This document shows, piece by piece, positions 46,901 to 56,336 of a stretch of 64,000 nt of DNA. Source of the DNA: Thermoplasmatales archaeon (GTDB taxonomy: Archaea > Thermoplasmatota > E2 > UBA202 > JdFR-43); NCBI GenBank assembly GCA_014361195.1, contig JACIWA010000001.1, positions 1 through 64,000 of the forward strand, read 5' to 3'. Under the pieces are notes generated by a model. That model did not search any database. It saw only the letters and a program-made list of their open reading frames with translations, and had not been told where the DNA came from. The translations under genes were made by a program, and so were the position numbers. Position 1 is the stretch's first letter; each line of letters begins with the position of its first letter.

Positions 46901-47798
46901 AACATCCGTGGATAGAGCATATGTTGTTTTAGGAGAAAATGAATATATAATGAAAAGATTCGGTTGCACAGATATATATTATGCAAACCTGAGATTTAAT
47001 GAAATCGGTTTTTACGAGTTCTTTATAATGGCTTTTGATACTTCAAGCGAGGAAAATTATGCGGAAAGCAAAGAGCTAAAATTCAGAATCATCTATGAAG
47101 GAATAGAAACATCTCCGCCGAATATAACAGGTATAGCAATAAATCCGCCGACCGCCAGGCAACTTATCGGGGAAAAGGTGAATATTTCCGCATATATAGA
47201 AGATGAAAGTGGAATTAAGGATGCTTTTATTGTTATAGATGGCTCGGAATATAATTTATCAAAGGGAGCGGGGAAAATATATTATTATGAAGGATCCTTT
47301 AATAAATGTGGTAGATATTCATTCTTCATAAAGGCAATTGATAATTCTGCAAATTTAAATACCGCAATCTCTGAAACATATTATTTTGAAATTCCTTATG
47401 ACTATGATTTAGATGATGTTCCTGATGAAATAGAAATCTCCATAGGTGGAAATCCAAAGAATGCGAGCCAGACGATAAATGTGAGCGATGGAAATGTGAA
47501 TGGCTATCTTATATGGATAGAAAGTGAAGGAACATACATTTATTGGAATAAAGATAGAAACGAGACATATAAAACAAAAGAAGTTGATGTTGATGGAGAT
47601 GGATTGCCTGACTATGTTTTTGATAGAGATGGGGATGGAGAAATAGATTCATGCTATAATAGAATAATTAATTCTTTAACTCCATATAAAGAGATAAAGG
47701 AAGAGAAAGTTAAAACAAACCCTTCATGGCTTATCCTTCCTTTACTGCTATTTCTGGTTGTTTGCGCACTTTTTATCTTCATAAAGAAGAGAAAATAA
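43935..47798 (+). CDS. CARDB-type giant surface protein with C-terminal membrane anchor
   Basis: A 1287-residue protein starting at GTG 43935 (ATG 43941 is an alternative). After the signal peptide come a CARDB-like domain (PDLYIVRYRYSPEKIYEGDQ, DNSTNKVDEATIPLL) and a DUF2341/concanavalin-like region opening EWWDGRWHYRVPVIF. Beta-sandwich domains and two more CARDB-like domains follow (PDLTITKIDCPKNVKEGEKV; PDLEINMDDVLFEPSNPSEN), then paired Ig-like domains and calcium-loop-like DVDGDGLPDYVFDRDGDGEI. A C-terminal membrane helix (WLILPLLLFLVVCALFIFI) ends in KKRK. It is divergent from the cohesin/dockerin operon and probably part of the same surface system. The end overlaps the S2P gene by 20 bases. 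Confidence 0.85.
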   Translation: MKMKLKTFIVVMLLALPTTLPLINAQGKPDLYIVRYRYSPEKIYEGDQLRINITVGNRGNEKAESIAIALFVDNSTNKVDEATIPLLNASEEKEKALYWLTQKGQHTLYIFLDYTSTIDELDEDNNILTLQIEVHEPQYPQFPPAPERAEWWDGRWHYRVPVIFSMIGERENYPFENKMVFCEVNFTYLMDKIYELQAGSFSKRTFYPNSIRVVEYELKNDTWVVKRVVGREVIFSDEYDAYKNAKVKIAWVMEGEARPHERRFYYIYWDTVENGFKEGDFGKIYSGIKNCEFEEQTSWKNVTEGTIKWNMSYYVDPVEGDGCYRIYAKGIYGAGYLWSPSYSKLYQDFRIPDGGLSYYILHSKIYFSSDMDVMWKITIDGQTIEAGYSTGGWKEITKNITSYLKGKSYATLSFIIDVPSTIFDTKEHEILAYIDACWIETQNLEYELFENKSYGWSGKVKEIKKNYVIGVAGNDTIDRIEVESDAELDEVVAILYSPEGKIESYSMPISDASFERDGSTSLFSNNEWTSSSRTTNIAHSGTRAIELKLKNYIGKWEFQNRKVNSNDSCGLRQNITYEIPLSNIPSLYFWYRIDKYNSKSSLIYTLYIYGSSPKSIEIPISSLTADKEWHKYEIPKEKIDEWRQSGGSVSAIEIKIVARAEEAENTIYIDDLGYSFVPSDGRRAWYIENFYRFVNNPGKWRIDIILVDGSDYRIEKNIFIDVDTAPDLTITKIDCPKNVKEGEKVNFAVYAKNSGVKDINESVPINVSLLVYQGNSSYRFVKSINGLRVNEIKKIDFEWSAIYGMEEYNGRWEVVARINEKGEILEKDMSNNWWHTYLIVEPMPDLEINMDDVLFEPSNPSENSTFNVSIIVHNVGYKNATAKISLYSKKIGDEKFILIQNTTIEKFVEKKKWERVIIPCKMGGGKYNIMVEIACEGEVNLENNFVIKDIKIGIVEDFNSPLIEGVRAEPELQGIGKYVNISARIYDNETSVDRAYVVLGENEYIMKRFGCTDIYYANLRFNEIGFYEFFIMAFDTSSEENYAESKELKFRIIYEGIETSPPNITGIAINPPTARQLIGEKVNISAYIEDESGIKDAFIVIDGSEYNLSKGAGKIYYYEGSFNKCGRYSFFIKAIDNSANLNTAISETYYFEIPYDYDLDDVPDEIEISIGGNPKNASQTINVSDGNVNGYLIWIESEGTYIYWNKDRNETYKTKEVDVDGDGLPDYVFDRDGDGEIDSCYNRIINSLTPYKEIKEEKVKTNPSWLILPLLLFLVVCALFIFIKKRK

Positions 47799-49263
47799 GG
47801 CGAATATAGGGAACAAATATAATCGACAAAATCATGAATAAAATCAGTATGGATACAAATTTTGATGCTATAGAAGAAATTTTTTCCGCTTTTTTACTCC
47901 TTGAAAATAAAAAAGAGATACTATCTTTAAGTATATAACCTCCATCAAGAGGTAGCAGGGGCAATGAATTAAATGCCCCAAGGGCAAAATTGAGCCAGAA
48001 AATCCAGTAAATTAGATTATATGAAATCCAGAATACTGGGGTGCAGGAAAAGGCTTTTGCCAGATCTTCTGGAAAAGGAGATAAGCCATAAAAGGGAAAA
48101 GTAATGAAATTTAGAAATTTGTTCAAGTATGAACCAAAATTACTTTTTGTCAGAGGATTCAAAAGATTTTTGTAATAATTTGGTTCAATAACAATATCAT
48201 TTAACCCTAAAACTGAAATTCCTAAAAATCCTTTTCCTTCATCCTCGCTTTTGTGGGTATAATTATATTTGTTTTCAAGAATTACGATTGCATTTCTGAA
48301 ATCATTCAAAAAATATTTAATTTCTATCTCTTGATATGCCTTTGTTTCATTCATTACCCTATAAAAATCACTCCAATTTTTTATCTTATTTCCATTTATT
48401 TCATAAATTATGCTTCCTTCAACAATTCCATATTTTTCCGCTGGATAATTTTTTTCCACCCTATTTATATATGCACCAAAAACTATTTTTTTGTTGGAAA
48501 TGTTGTAAAAATTTCCAGGTACCATTTCTTTCTCTATTTCCTGAAAATCTTTCAAACTCTTTATCTTGCTCCCCTCTATATTGGTTATTATATCTCCTCT
48601 TTCCATTCCAAATGCGGGGTTGCTTACAATCAATCCTTCTTCCTTAGCAACAATATTCATTGATAAAAATGAGAGCAGGATTATGCAAACTATTGCAACA
48701 ATTATATTTGAAGTGGGCCCAGATGCAAAAACCCTGCCCCTCTTTATTTTTTTAGCTCTCTTCAACCTTTCTTCATCTGGTTCAACAAATGCCCCGATTG
48801 GAAGAATAAGGAAGATAAGGCCAAGAGATTTTATTTTTATCCCCCCATACCTTGCAAGTATCCCGTGGGAAAATTCGTGTATTACCATCGCAATTGCTAG
48901 CGCTATTACTCCATAACCAACAGGTATAATTGGATTTATTCCAGGTATCCCAAGCATCAGCCGGGGGGATGGCGCCCTCTCCACGGGGAGAGAAAAAGAA
49001 ATAATTGCGTTTCTTAAGATAAGATAAGTGGTTATTGTCATGGCAAGGATGCATATTAAGATTGAGATATTTCCATAATATTTCCAGTCAAATTTTTTTG
49101 ATATTCTGTCAATTAAATTTTTACCCTTTTCTGTTTTCCATATTAAGAGGGGAAAAGATGCTTCCAGGCCATATTTTTTACCAATTTTTTTCAACATGTA
49201 AAGTAAGATAAACCAGGAGGCAAATACGACGAGAATATAAAAAATTATTTCACTCCTTTCCAT
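47779..49263 (-). CDS. Site-2 protease with PDZ domain (M50 family)
   Basis: A 494-residue membrane protease. The zinc motif is in VIHEFSHGILARYGG near residue 132, the LGLIFLILPIGAFVEPDEE segment follows, and there are PDZ-like regions (MERGDIITNIEGSKIKSLKD; KYGIVEGSIIYEINGNKI). The second metal motif is GAFNSLPLLPLDGGYILKD near residue 445. Multiple membrane helices flank these. It cuts within the membrane, for example to release membrane-bound regulators. It overlaps the upstream DUF373 gene by 14 bases, so the two are coupled. Confidence 0.92.
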   Translation of the reverse strand: MERSEIIFYILVVFASWFILLYMLKKIGKKYGLEASFPLLIWKTEKGKNLIDRISKKFDWKYYGNISILICILAMTITTYLILRNAIISFSLPVERAPSPRLMLGIPGINPIIPVGYGVIALAIAMVIHEFSHGILARYGGIKIKSLGLIFLILPIGAFVEPDEERLKRAKKIKRGRVFASGPTSNIIVAIVCIILLSFLSMNIVAKEEGLIVSNPAFGMERGDIITNIEGSKIKSLKDFQEIEKEMVPGNFYNISNKKIVFGAYINRVEKNYPAEKYGIVEGSIIYEINGNKIKNWSDFYRVMNETKAYQEIEIKYFLNDFRNAIVILENKYNYTHKSEDEGKGFLGISVLGLNDIVIEPNYYKNLLNPLTKSNFGSYLNKFLNFITFPFYGLSPFPEDLAKAFSCTPVFWISYNLIYWIFWLNFALGAFNSLPLLPLDGGYILKDSISFLFSRSKKAEKISSIASKFVSILILFMILSIIFVPYIRLIFSSL

Positions 49264-50326
49264 AGATATCCTCTAAAATATGATATAGCACGCTTCCTAT
49301 AAAAGCAACTAATATTCCAGCGGTTATTTTTGCAAGAAATGGAACTGATAAAACATATTCAGTAAATATTGACTGTATTGATTTTTCTCTTATTATTTCA
49401 AGCAGGATTGTAAGGGATGCGGAGAAAATTAATCCAAATGCTGCAAGCGAGAATGGAACTATTGAATAACTCCATAAAACTCTCTTTTCTTTAAAATAAA
49501 CATCTATAAATCTTCCCAAAGCAATGTTTAATATAGCTATGATGATCCACCATATTATATCATTTAAAAATTTTATAACATATTCAGAAGTTTTTAAGTT
49601 AGCATTTTTAAGCAATTCTATTTCAGATATAACCGCAAGGATTATTATAAAAAAGGAAAGTATTGTGGAAAAAACTGTCATTCTTCCTATCTTTAAGCCC
49701 AAAATAAATTCTTTAAAAGCTTTTAAAATGGTTTCTTCAATATGTAGAACTCTTATGAGTAAATATACTCCAAGAACAATAAATATGGAAGAAAGGCCAA
49801 GAGAAAAGGAGCCAAATATTATTGCAAATCCCCAGATGAGCAATATTATTGCAATCGGTAACATAATTCTTCTTTGCAATTTTTCCTCCCTCAGTAGTTT
49901 AGTGAGCAGATAATATGTTCCTTCGAGTGTCTCACTTTGTTTAACAACAACCCTTTTTAAAGAATCTATTTTTACTCTTGAACTTATTATAGGGATTATA
50001 TATTCATCCTCCGCCCCATCTGTAACAAGAATTACTTTATCCGGCTTCACTTTTTCAAGAACTTCATCTAATTGCTTTGCAATAATTGAATCTGATATAA
50101 CACCCACTCTCTTATCTCCACATATTGTTGCAATTTCCGCATTTTCCATGCTTTCATAAGTAGCAATAGCGGAAAAAAGGCAATTGGAATCCGTATCCTC
50201 AGGATCTTTAAGTGCCAGTTTTTGCGCAGCTTCCAGATTTGCTTTTTTACCTACTATAGGCGAATTTACGCCCGCCTTTTCTCCGAAGTCATTGTCCCTG
50301 TCTATGCATAGGATAAGTGTTTTCAT
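49250..50326 (-). CDS. DUF373 family membrane protein
   Basis: A 358-residue protein from ATG 50326 (MKTLILCIDRDNDFGEKAG). The soluble N-terminal half carries conserved acidic stretches (CIDRDNDFGEKAGVNSPIVG, ALKDPEDTDSNCLFSA, VGVISDSIIAKQLDEVL, ILVTDGAEDEYIIPII). The C-terminal half has six or so membrane helices. DUF373 is an archaeal family of unknown function; the N-terminal half resembles nucleotide-binding alpha/beta folds. It is translationally coupled to the S2P gene, which may process it or share its pathway. Confidence 0.9.
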   Translation of the reverse strand: MKTLILCIDRDNDFGEKAGVNSPIVGKKANLEAAQKLALKDPEDTDSNCLFSAIATYESMENAEIATICGDKRVGVISDSIIAKQLDEVLEKVKPDKVILVTDGAEDEYIIPIISSRVKIDSLKRVVVKQSETLEGTYYLLTKLLREEKLQRRIMLPIAIILLIWGFAIIFGSFSLGLSSIFIVLGVYLLIRVLHIEETILKAFKEFILGLKIGRMTVFSTILSFFIIILAVISEIELLKNANLKTSEYVIKFLNDIIWWIIIAILNIALGRFIDVYFKEKRVLWSYSIVPFSLAAFGLIFSASLTILLEIIREKSIQSIFTEYVLSVPFLAKITAGILVAFIGSVLYHILEDIYGKE

Positions 50327-50410
50327 CTGAATAAAATTCATTTACTAATAAATAACCTTTTCCATAATTTTAACTTTTTATTTTTCAAAAAATTAAACCA
50401 CTAAATATAT

Positions 50411-53374
50411 TTAAGTATCGTTAAAAGGTATACTTAACTCAAAAATTGATTGTGGGCTATCAAACCAGTATCTCTTGTAACCTTCAGCTAGAAGGTTTTT
50501 ATCGTCGGTAAATAAGCACAAGTAAGCTCTAATCTTAAGATTTTCGAATTCAAATATTTTTGGTGAATCAAATTTACCAAAAATTCTTACAAATCCATCA
50601 ACCTTATACTCAAAGTCAGTATGTTTTATACCTTTAGGATCAACAAACACAATAAAGTAATCATCGCCTCTCTTTAGCCAGAATATGAAATCTGGTTTGA
50701 AGCTTCTAATAATGTTACTTTCTGGATCATAATATGGTATATAAACCTCATCCAAATATTCGTCTATTTTACTGAATATCCACCAATCTACTCCTAATTT
50801 ATCTCTGTTATTTTCAAGAAAATTCTCCAAATTATTAATGAAATTAATTTCGCTCTTTGTCTTAATTACATGCTTGATATAATCTATTTTTTCCTTTGTT
50901 GAAAGAATCAATGGTGTAAAGTAATGCTCTGCGACATACTTTATTCTTAAATCTTTAAAAGTTTCTTCTTTCGAATATTTTTTAGAAATCTCTTCATATA
51001 ATTTACTATACTCTTCTGGAGAAACTTTCCCGTATATATCCTTCAACTTCTTTTCTTCTTTCTGCTTTTCTGGATAATTTGCTACTTTCCTTATCTTCTC
51101 ATCTAATTCTTTCTGTTCTTCTGGCTTTTCGAAGAAAACTCTAATTTTCTTGAAGTGGATTATTTCATCCTCTAAACATTTGAATTTATCCAAGTCTTTG
51201 AGATTCAGGTTGAAATGACTTATAATTTTGGATATGATTGTTTTAAACTGTAAACCTTCAATCGCAGATAATTTATAGTATTTATCCTGATTTTCGAAGC
51301 TCTTTTTTATATGTTGTAAAAGTTCTGGAGAGATATCGTGTGAAACAACAATTACTCTATCGTCTGTACTATTAAAATACTCCCTCAGAACATCCAAATG
51401 ATTTTCTGAGATTGGAAATTTTTGTGGTTCTCTTTCCAAGTATAATTTTCTTGACTCTTTGTATACAGGAATAAGTAATGTATAACTCTGAACATTTTCG
51501 TTTATAGTTAAATCCAAAACACCTTTTAATTCTTTTTCAACTCTCAGTGTATTTATGACCTCCTTCAAAGCGTTTCTATTTGTGCCAAAAACAAATAGAG
51601 TTTCTAATGGCTGAATTGCCGTATCACTACCAAATTTACGTAATATGCCATCATCTTCATTTTTATTGGATAGATTTTTTAACCGTTTTCTTTTGTTCTT
51701 AAGAGGTTCTATTCTTATTCCTCTACCTATTGATTGTATGACAAATTTTTTGGCGTCTGTTCCTGTCCCTATGTTAATAAATAAAATCAAATTTGGTCTG
51801 TTAGAGTCCCAGCCCTCATAAAAAGCTCTAGAACCCATCAAAATGCTAATTTCTCCCCTTTCTTCTATCCTTTCAAAAATACTTTTATTTTCATAGCTTT
51901 CATTAACCTCATAACCCTTTAGATTATCTTTTATCCACTTTACAGCATCCCCTATTTTTATTAGAGCAAATGGTTTATCACTAGTTTTAAGTTTGAATAT
52001 TACCTCCTGACGTTTTTCAGGAATAGTTAAAGCTTCAATACTGCCAAAACTATCGGAATTGTAGATAGTGCTAAGAATACTCTTTAATGTAATTGATTTG
52101 AGCAGGTTTTCATCGATGGTTACAGGAATATTTTCATAAACAAATGATGGATTCTCAGAAAATTCTTTTAATAGCTCTTCTATTGATTTTTTTAGCAAGT
52201 TTTCGTCTACATCACCCTTTCCAATACTTTCTAATTCATTGAAGAATAACTTTAGGTCAGGTTCTTCCTCTTTCACTTCAGAAAGATTTACGGTATTGAC
52301 TAAAGTTAACATCAATGGTTCATGGTAAATACCCTTTACAATTCCAACTGCATTTTCATGAACCTTCTTTATGTAGGTTAATAGAACCAATGATTTTAAA
52401 ACAATCTTTTTCTTTTCTATACTATTGTAATCTTCTTTTTCTTTGAAAGCTCTGATTTCTTGCTTGAGAATATGGATATGTTTTCCGTAACCTTCTGAAA
52501 CAAATCTTTCTAGGTTGAAATTGAAAACAGTTGTTATTATATCACTATTATCAACAAAGGTAGCTGAAAAATTAAATAAGAACCCGTTTCTTGCCATGAT
52601 AGAATAAAGCATCTGCCTTTTTGACTCTTCCTTATCTCCTTTGTGTGCCTCATCAAGAATTATGTACCAATTACCACCATTCTCATAGTTTCTGAAATCA
52701 ATTATTTTCTCCTTTTGTTCATCACTTATCAAGTCTGATCTATAATAGAAGACTGTTATTTCATTAGAGAAAGGCACCAAGCTCTCTCTTTTCACTGTTT
52801 CGTATTCTGTTAATTCTATCAGTTTAATTCCTAAATCCCTTTTTGCTAATTCATTAAATTCATTAACATGCTTTTTGAATTGAGCAATCAAATCTTCTCT
52901 ATGTGTGAGAAAAAGAATATCTCGTTTTGGAATCTCTCCAGCATCCATCAGTTTTTTCAAAATTTCAATTAGCTTTATTAATACCAAAGATTTTCCTGAG
53001 CCAGTAGCCATCCAGAAAGCGGATCTGTTGATAAAATTTTCAAAATTTATGATATCATTTTCAGAAGGATAATATTGTTGTAGTATATCTGCAACTTTTC
53101 CTTTAAGTTTAGAAAGCTTAATGCTAACATTCTTTTCTAAATTTTTCTCTAATCCATTGGCAATATACCTTTGATAAAATTTAGATTTATCTGCATTATC
53201 AATTTTGAAAAACAAGTATAAGCATTTAATAGCATTTTTTAAAGCATCTTCTTGAAAATCCCATAACCTCTTGCTATTTGAAAAACTTTTTGTATCTAAA
53301 GAGCTCCAATTGTAAGGCAATTCTTCGAATTTAATATCTTCAACTATTGATTCTAGAATTGGTCTAACTATCAT
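50411..53374 (-). CDS. res: Type III restriction enzyme, Res subunit
   Basis: A 987-residue protein from ATG 53374, which overlaps the mod stop (ATGA). It is an SF2 helicase with Walker A FWMATGSGKSLVL near residue 123, DEAHKGDKEE near 241, FNFSATFVDN, and the late helicase motif region with SIGRGIRIEP. A C-terminal PD-(D/E)xK nuclease follows (SFKPDFIFWL near 893, VFVDPKGIKH near 909). With Mod it cuts unmethylated foreign DNA after ATP-driven sliding. Codons are markedly AT-biased with few GCG, unlike the host housekeeping genes nearby, which suggests transfer. Confidence 0.93.
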   Translation of the reverse strand: MIVRPILESIVEDIKFEELPYNWSSLDTKSFSNSKRLWDFQEDALKNAIKCLYLFFKIDNADKSKFYQRYIANGLEKNLEKNVSIKLSKLKGKVADILQQYYPSENDIINFENFINRSAFWMATGSGKSLVLIKLIEILKKLMDAGEIPKRDILFLTHREDLIAQFKKHVNEFNELAKRDLGIKLIELTEYETVKRESLVPFSNEITVFYYRSDLISDEQKEKIIDFRNYENGGNWYIILDEAHKGDKEESKRQMLYSIMARNGFLFNFSATFVDNSDIITTVFNFNLERFVSEGYGKHIHILKQEIRAFKEKEDYNSIEKKKIVLKSLVLLTYIKKVHENAVGIVKGIYHEPLMLTLVNTVNLSEVKEEEPDLKLFFNELESIGKGDVDENLLKKSIEELLKEFSENPSFVYENIPVTIDENLLKSITLKSILSTIYNSDSFGSIEALTIPEKRQEVIFKLKTSDKPFALIKIGDAVKWIKDNLKGYEVNESYENKSIFERIEERGEISILMGSRAFYEGWDSNRPNLILFINIGTGTDAKKFVIQSIGRGIRIEPLKNKRKRLKNLSNKNEDDGILRKFGSDTAIQPLETLFVFGTNRNALKEVINTLRVEKELKGVLDLTINENVQSYTLLIPVYKESRKLYLEREPQKFPISENHLDVLREYFNSTDDRVIVVSHDISPELLQHIKKSFENQDKYYKLSAIEGLQFKTIISKIISHFNLNLKDLDKFKCLEDEIIHFKKIRVFFEKPEEQKELDEKIRKVANYPEKQKEEKKLKDIYGKVSPEEYSKLYEEISKKYSKEETFKDLRIKYVAEHYFTPLILSTKEKIDYIKHVIKTKSEINFINNLENFLENNRDKLGVDWWIFSKIDEYLDEVYIPYYDPESNIIRSFKPDFIFWLKRGDDYFIVFVDPKGIKHTDFEYKVDGFVRIFGKFDSPKIFEFENLKIRAYLCLFTDDKNLLAEGYKRYWFDSPQSIFELSIPFNDT

Positions 53375-55815
53375 GCTGTCCACCAAATCAGAGGTTTAAC
53401 TAATTTATAATCTAAATCCTTTAGGTTAACCTTTTCTCCATCTTCAAATTCAACTTCATCAACACTTATTCTTTTAATCCATTTTCCAAGAAAGCAAGAT
53501 AGAGTTTCAGCAATATCTATGTTCTTGTAAAGCTTAGACAAATCAACTTTTACTTTATTTTTCTCATAATCAACTTCTAAAGCCTCCAACAACTTCAAAT
53601 CTTTCATAAAAATGTATTGATTGTATGGATCTTCACCTGGAGCTAAGAAAGGATCAGAATCCTGATATTTTACATTTCTTAATGTTTGTTCGAATTGCTC
53701 TAATTCAAAATATTTGAAAAAGCCACCTGCATTATTTTCATTGTATTTTTCTTTCACATCTTTTTCCTTTGAAATCCCTGTTTTATCATAAGCCAATACC
53801 TTTTTCATTCTCGGCAAAACCACAGTGTAAAAATGCTCTCCCATCTCAATGCCAATCCATTTTCTTTTAAGCTTGTGTGCTACCGCAGTTGTAGTGCCTG
53901 AGCCAAGGAAGAAATCCATAACTAAATCTCCTTCATTGGATGTAGATTCTATGACACGCTTTAAGAGGATTTCGGAGTTTTCGGTGATAAATCCCCAACT
54001 TCGTGAATATCCCGGAATATCTGTCCAATTATTCTTTAAAGTAGTCCATAATGGTGCATATAATATTTTTTCCTTTTCTATCTTTATTCTTCCACTATTT
54101 TCTAATTCCTTAATTTGTTCTTGTTTTAACCCCCATATTCTTCCTTCGGGGGCCTCTATTTTCTTACCGAAAATAATTCGATATTTATCTTCTTCTCTTC
54201 TCCCTTTTCCAGGTAAAAATGGTTCCCACCATTTTTCAATTTCTCTTTTTATTCTAATTTCATTAAATAATGCTTTATCTGTTTTAGCATAAAAAAATAG
54301 AGTATCAATATCAACCATAAATTTATTCAATCCTTTAGCATATTTAAAAAATTCTTGTGTTCTATTTACAACAATCTCATTCCTAAAATTCTCCTCACCA
54401 AAAATTTCATTCATCAAAAGCCGGACATACATATTGCCGTTGTAATCGCATCTTACAAAGATACTTCCTTTTTCATTTAATAATTCTTTTTCTTTCACCA
54501 ATCTCAATCTATTTTCTAAAATTGTAATCCAAGTAGCATCTTTGAATTTTACATTATAGAAATAGTCAGCATCTTGCTCTTTGTTGAAAGGAGGATCAAT
54601 GTAAATTGTTTGTATTTTTTCTTTGAATTTTGGGAGGATTGTGTTTAATGCTTGGTAGTTTTCGCTTTTGATTAGCCAACCATCTAAAGCTTCATCTAAG
54701 TTATCAAACAAAGAGAGAATTTCCAATTCCAAATCTTTGAAGTATTTTGTATCTATTGGCAAGAAATTGTATTTAGAATTAAGAGTCTTTCCATCCAAAG
54801 TATTAGTGAAGAAATCCTCTGTTTTGAAGTTTTCATCAACAATACCTAAATCTTTCCATTCTTTTACTTGCTTTTCAAAATTTTTGTGTTTCAAAATCTT
54901 TTCAATTACTTTAATTCCTTTCTTTGCTATCCTATCTAGAGTTACAACATAATTTGAATTCAATACAAACTTTGGCTTATTCCAAATTCTTACCAACTCA
55001 TCTTCAAACTGGGAAATGAAATCAATTATCTTATAAGCAATCTCTTGTAGCACTTTCAATTGCTTTATTCTTTTCTCACTAAATTCGCTTTTATCCGAGA
55101 ATTCATACTGATAAAGCCACAAATCAAATTGTTCTTTCAGAAATTTCTTAGCATTTTTGGTTATGAAATAGTCCACTTCGCTTTGTTTTTCAAATATTCT
55201 AAAAGCTTTCTCTAAAATCTCCTCATCTAATTTTATGCCTTTTTCTTTAAGCTTCTTTATGATTTCATTTAGTTTTGTTTCTCTTCCTCTTTCTGAATAC
55301 ATAACATAGAAAGAAATTGTACCGTCTTTTCTTACCTCTTTTAATTCATAAATGATCTCTCTTTTCTCCCATGCTTTTTTGTGTTCTAACTTTGAAACAT
55401 CAAAGAAGAACTTGAAACCATCAGTTTCAATATTTATGCTGTTGAATATTCTATCAGTCTTAACATAATAAAGCATATTAGTTTTCCAGAACAAGCTTAC
55501 ATCTTTCCTATCAGTATAAACTTTTTCATAAATTCTTTCAGAAAATGGAGTACTAACAAAATAAACCGAGCCACTCTCGCTGAAGTATCGCTTGAAGAAA
55601 CTATAAAGTTTGTAATATAATTCTTCTTTAAATTCTGGGAATTCCTTAAGTTTTTCTTCAATTTCTTTTTTCAATAAAATAAATATCTTGTCGAAGTATC
55701 TAGATTTAATCTTCATTAAGTTAATGTAACCAGAAAATCCTTCGATTTTTGCCCCTATAAAAATACCTTTAAGAGATTCATAAAACCTGCTTTCTGAATT
55801 ATTTTTAGCTTCCAT
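53371..55815 (-). CDS. mod: Type III DNA methyltransferase, Mod subunit
   Basis: An 814-residue protein from ATG 55815, preceded by a GGTTGAT ribosome-binding-like sequence; a TTG at 55863 would add 16 residues. The catalytic motif IYIDPPFNKEQDADY (near residue 408) precedes the SAM motif DFFLGSGTTTAVAHKLKRKW (near 636), the beta-class order of type III Mod proteins that methylate adenine N6. The N-terminal 380 residues hold no recognised motif, and a C-terminal segment continues beyond the SAM-binding region. It lies in one operon with res. The target sequence cannot be predicted from the protein. Confidence 0.93.
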   Translation of the reverse strand: MEAKNNSESRFYESLKGIFIGAKIEGFSGYINLMKIKSRYFDKIFILLKKEIEEKLKEFPEFKEELYYKLYSFFKRYFSESGSVYFVSTPFSERIYEKVYTDRKDVSLFWKTNMLYYVKTDRIFNSINIETDGFKFFFDVSKLEHKKAWEKREIIYELKEVRKDGTISFYVMYSERGRETKLNEIIKKLKEKGIKLDEEILEKAFRIFEKQSEVDYFITKNAKKFLKEQFDLWLYQYEFSDKSEFSEKRIKQLKVLQEIAYKIIDFISQFEDELVRIWNKPKFVLNSNYVVTLDRIAKKGIKVIEKILKHKNFEKQVKEWKDLGIVDENFKTEDFFTNTLDGKTLNSKYNFLPIDTKYFKDLELEILSLFDNLDEALDGWLIKSENYQALNTILPKFKEKIQTIYIDPPFNKEQDADYFYNVKFKDATWITILENRLRLVKEKELLNEKGSIFVRCDYNGNMYVRLLMNEIFGEENFRNEIVVNRTQEFFKYAKGLNKFMVDIDTLFFYAKTDKALFNEIRIKREIEKWWEPFLPGKGRREEDKYRIIFGKKIEAPEGRIWGLKQEQIKELENSGRIKIEKEKILYAPLWTTLKNNWTDIPGYSRSWGFITENSEILLKRVIESTSNEGDLVMDFFLGSGTTTAVAHKLKRKWIGIEMGEHFYTVVLPRMKKVLAYDKTGISKEKDVKEKYNENNAGGFFKYFELEQFEQTLRNVKYQDSDPFLAPGEDPYNQYIFMKDLKLLEALEVDYEKNKVKVDLSKLYKNIDIAETLSCFLGKWIKRISVDEVEFEDGEKVNLKDLDYKLVKPLIWWTA

Positions 55816-55863
55816 TTTATCAACCTTTGGAATTTTTATGTTTTCCAAACATGAATAGAGCAA

Positions 55864-56335
55864 ACACCACTAAAGAAAATAAGAAAAAAGAGAATTTAAA
55901 TCTTTTCCTGAAGAATGGCTATTGCAGTTTAGAGAAGTGCAAACTTGGCTAAAAACTGTTAGCGATAGCTTTTGTTCTAAAGAAAGACAGCGAATTGATT
56001 GGTGAAAGGATAACACCAGAGAGTTCACTATTCGTTGGTAGAAAAGAGAGGAGTTAAACCAATAATTGCACAAAGATTTAATGAAACAATTAATATGGAA
56101 TTATGAGAGTTCATTGCCTTAGAAATTTCATCAAAGAAGTTTTTAGCGAAGAAATGAAAAATAAAATATCATCAAAACAATATGAAAGCAAGATAGTTTT
56201 AACTGAAGAAGTAATTGAACTTAGTAATCTTGGCTATGAATGCCAACCTTTAGTAAAAGGGGTGGCTGATGAGGCGAAAGGCAAATATAATGTTAAAAGG
56301 TAGTTAAATATATATTCTTTTATTTAATCCACATC
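55864..56335 (+). pseudogene. Wreck of a tyrosine recombinase/integrase
   Basis: Pieces in shifting plus-strand frames follow one another: FPEEWLLQFREVQTWLKTVS, AIAFVLKKDSELIGERITPE followed by SSLFVGRKERG (about 55970-56055), and an open piece from 56103 with MRVHCLRNFIKEVF. That piece contains the H-x-L-R box of tyrosine recombinases. It ends LSNLGYECQPL and, after a frameshift, KGWLMRRKANIMLKGS. The catalytic tyrosine region is not intact. The neighbouring type III restriction-modification genes may have arrived with it. The assignment rests on the box and general layout. Confidence 0.5.
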
Positions 56336-56336
56336 C

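Noticed and set aside
55870-56073. 67-codon minus-strand frame upstream of mod
   Set aside because: It is antisense to the integrase remnant and shows no ribosome-binding site or family resemblance.
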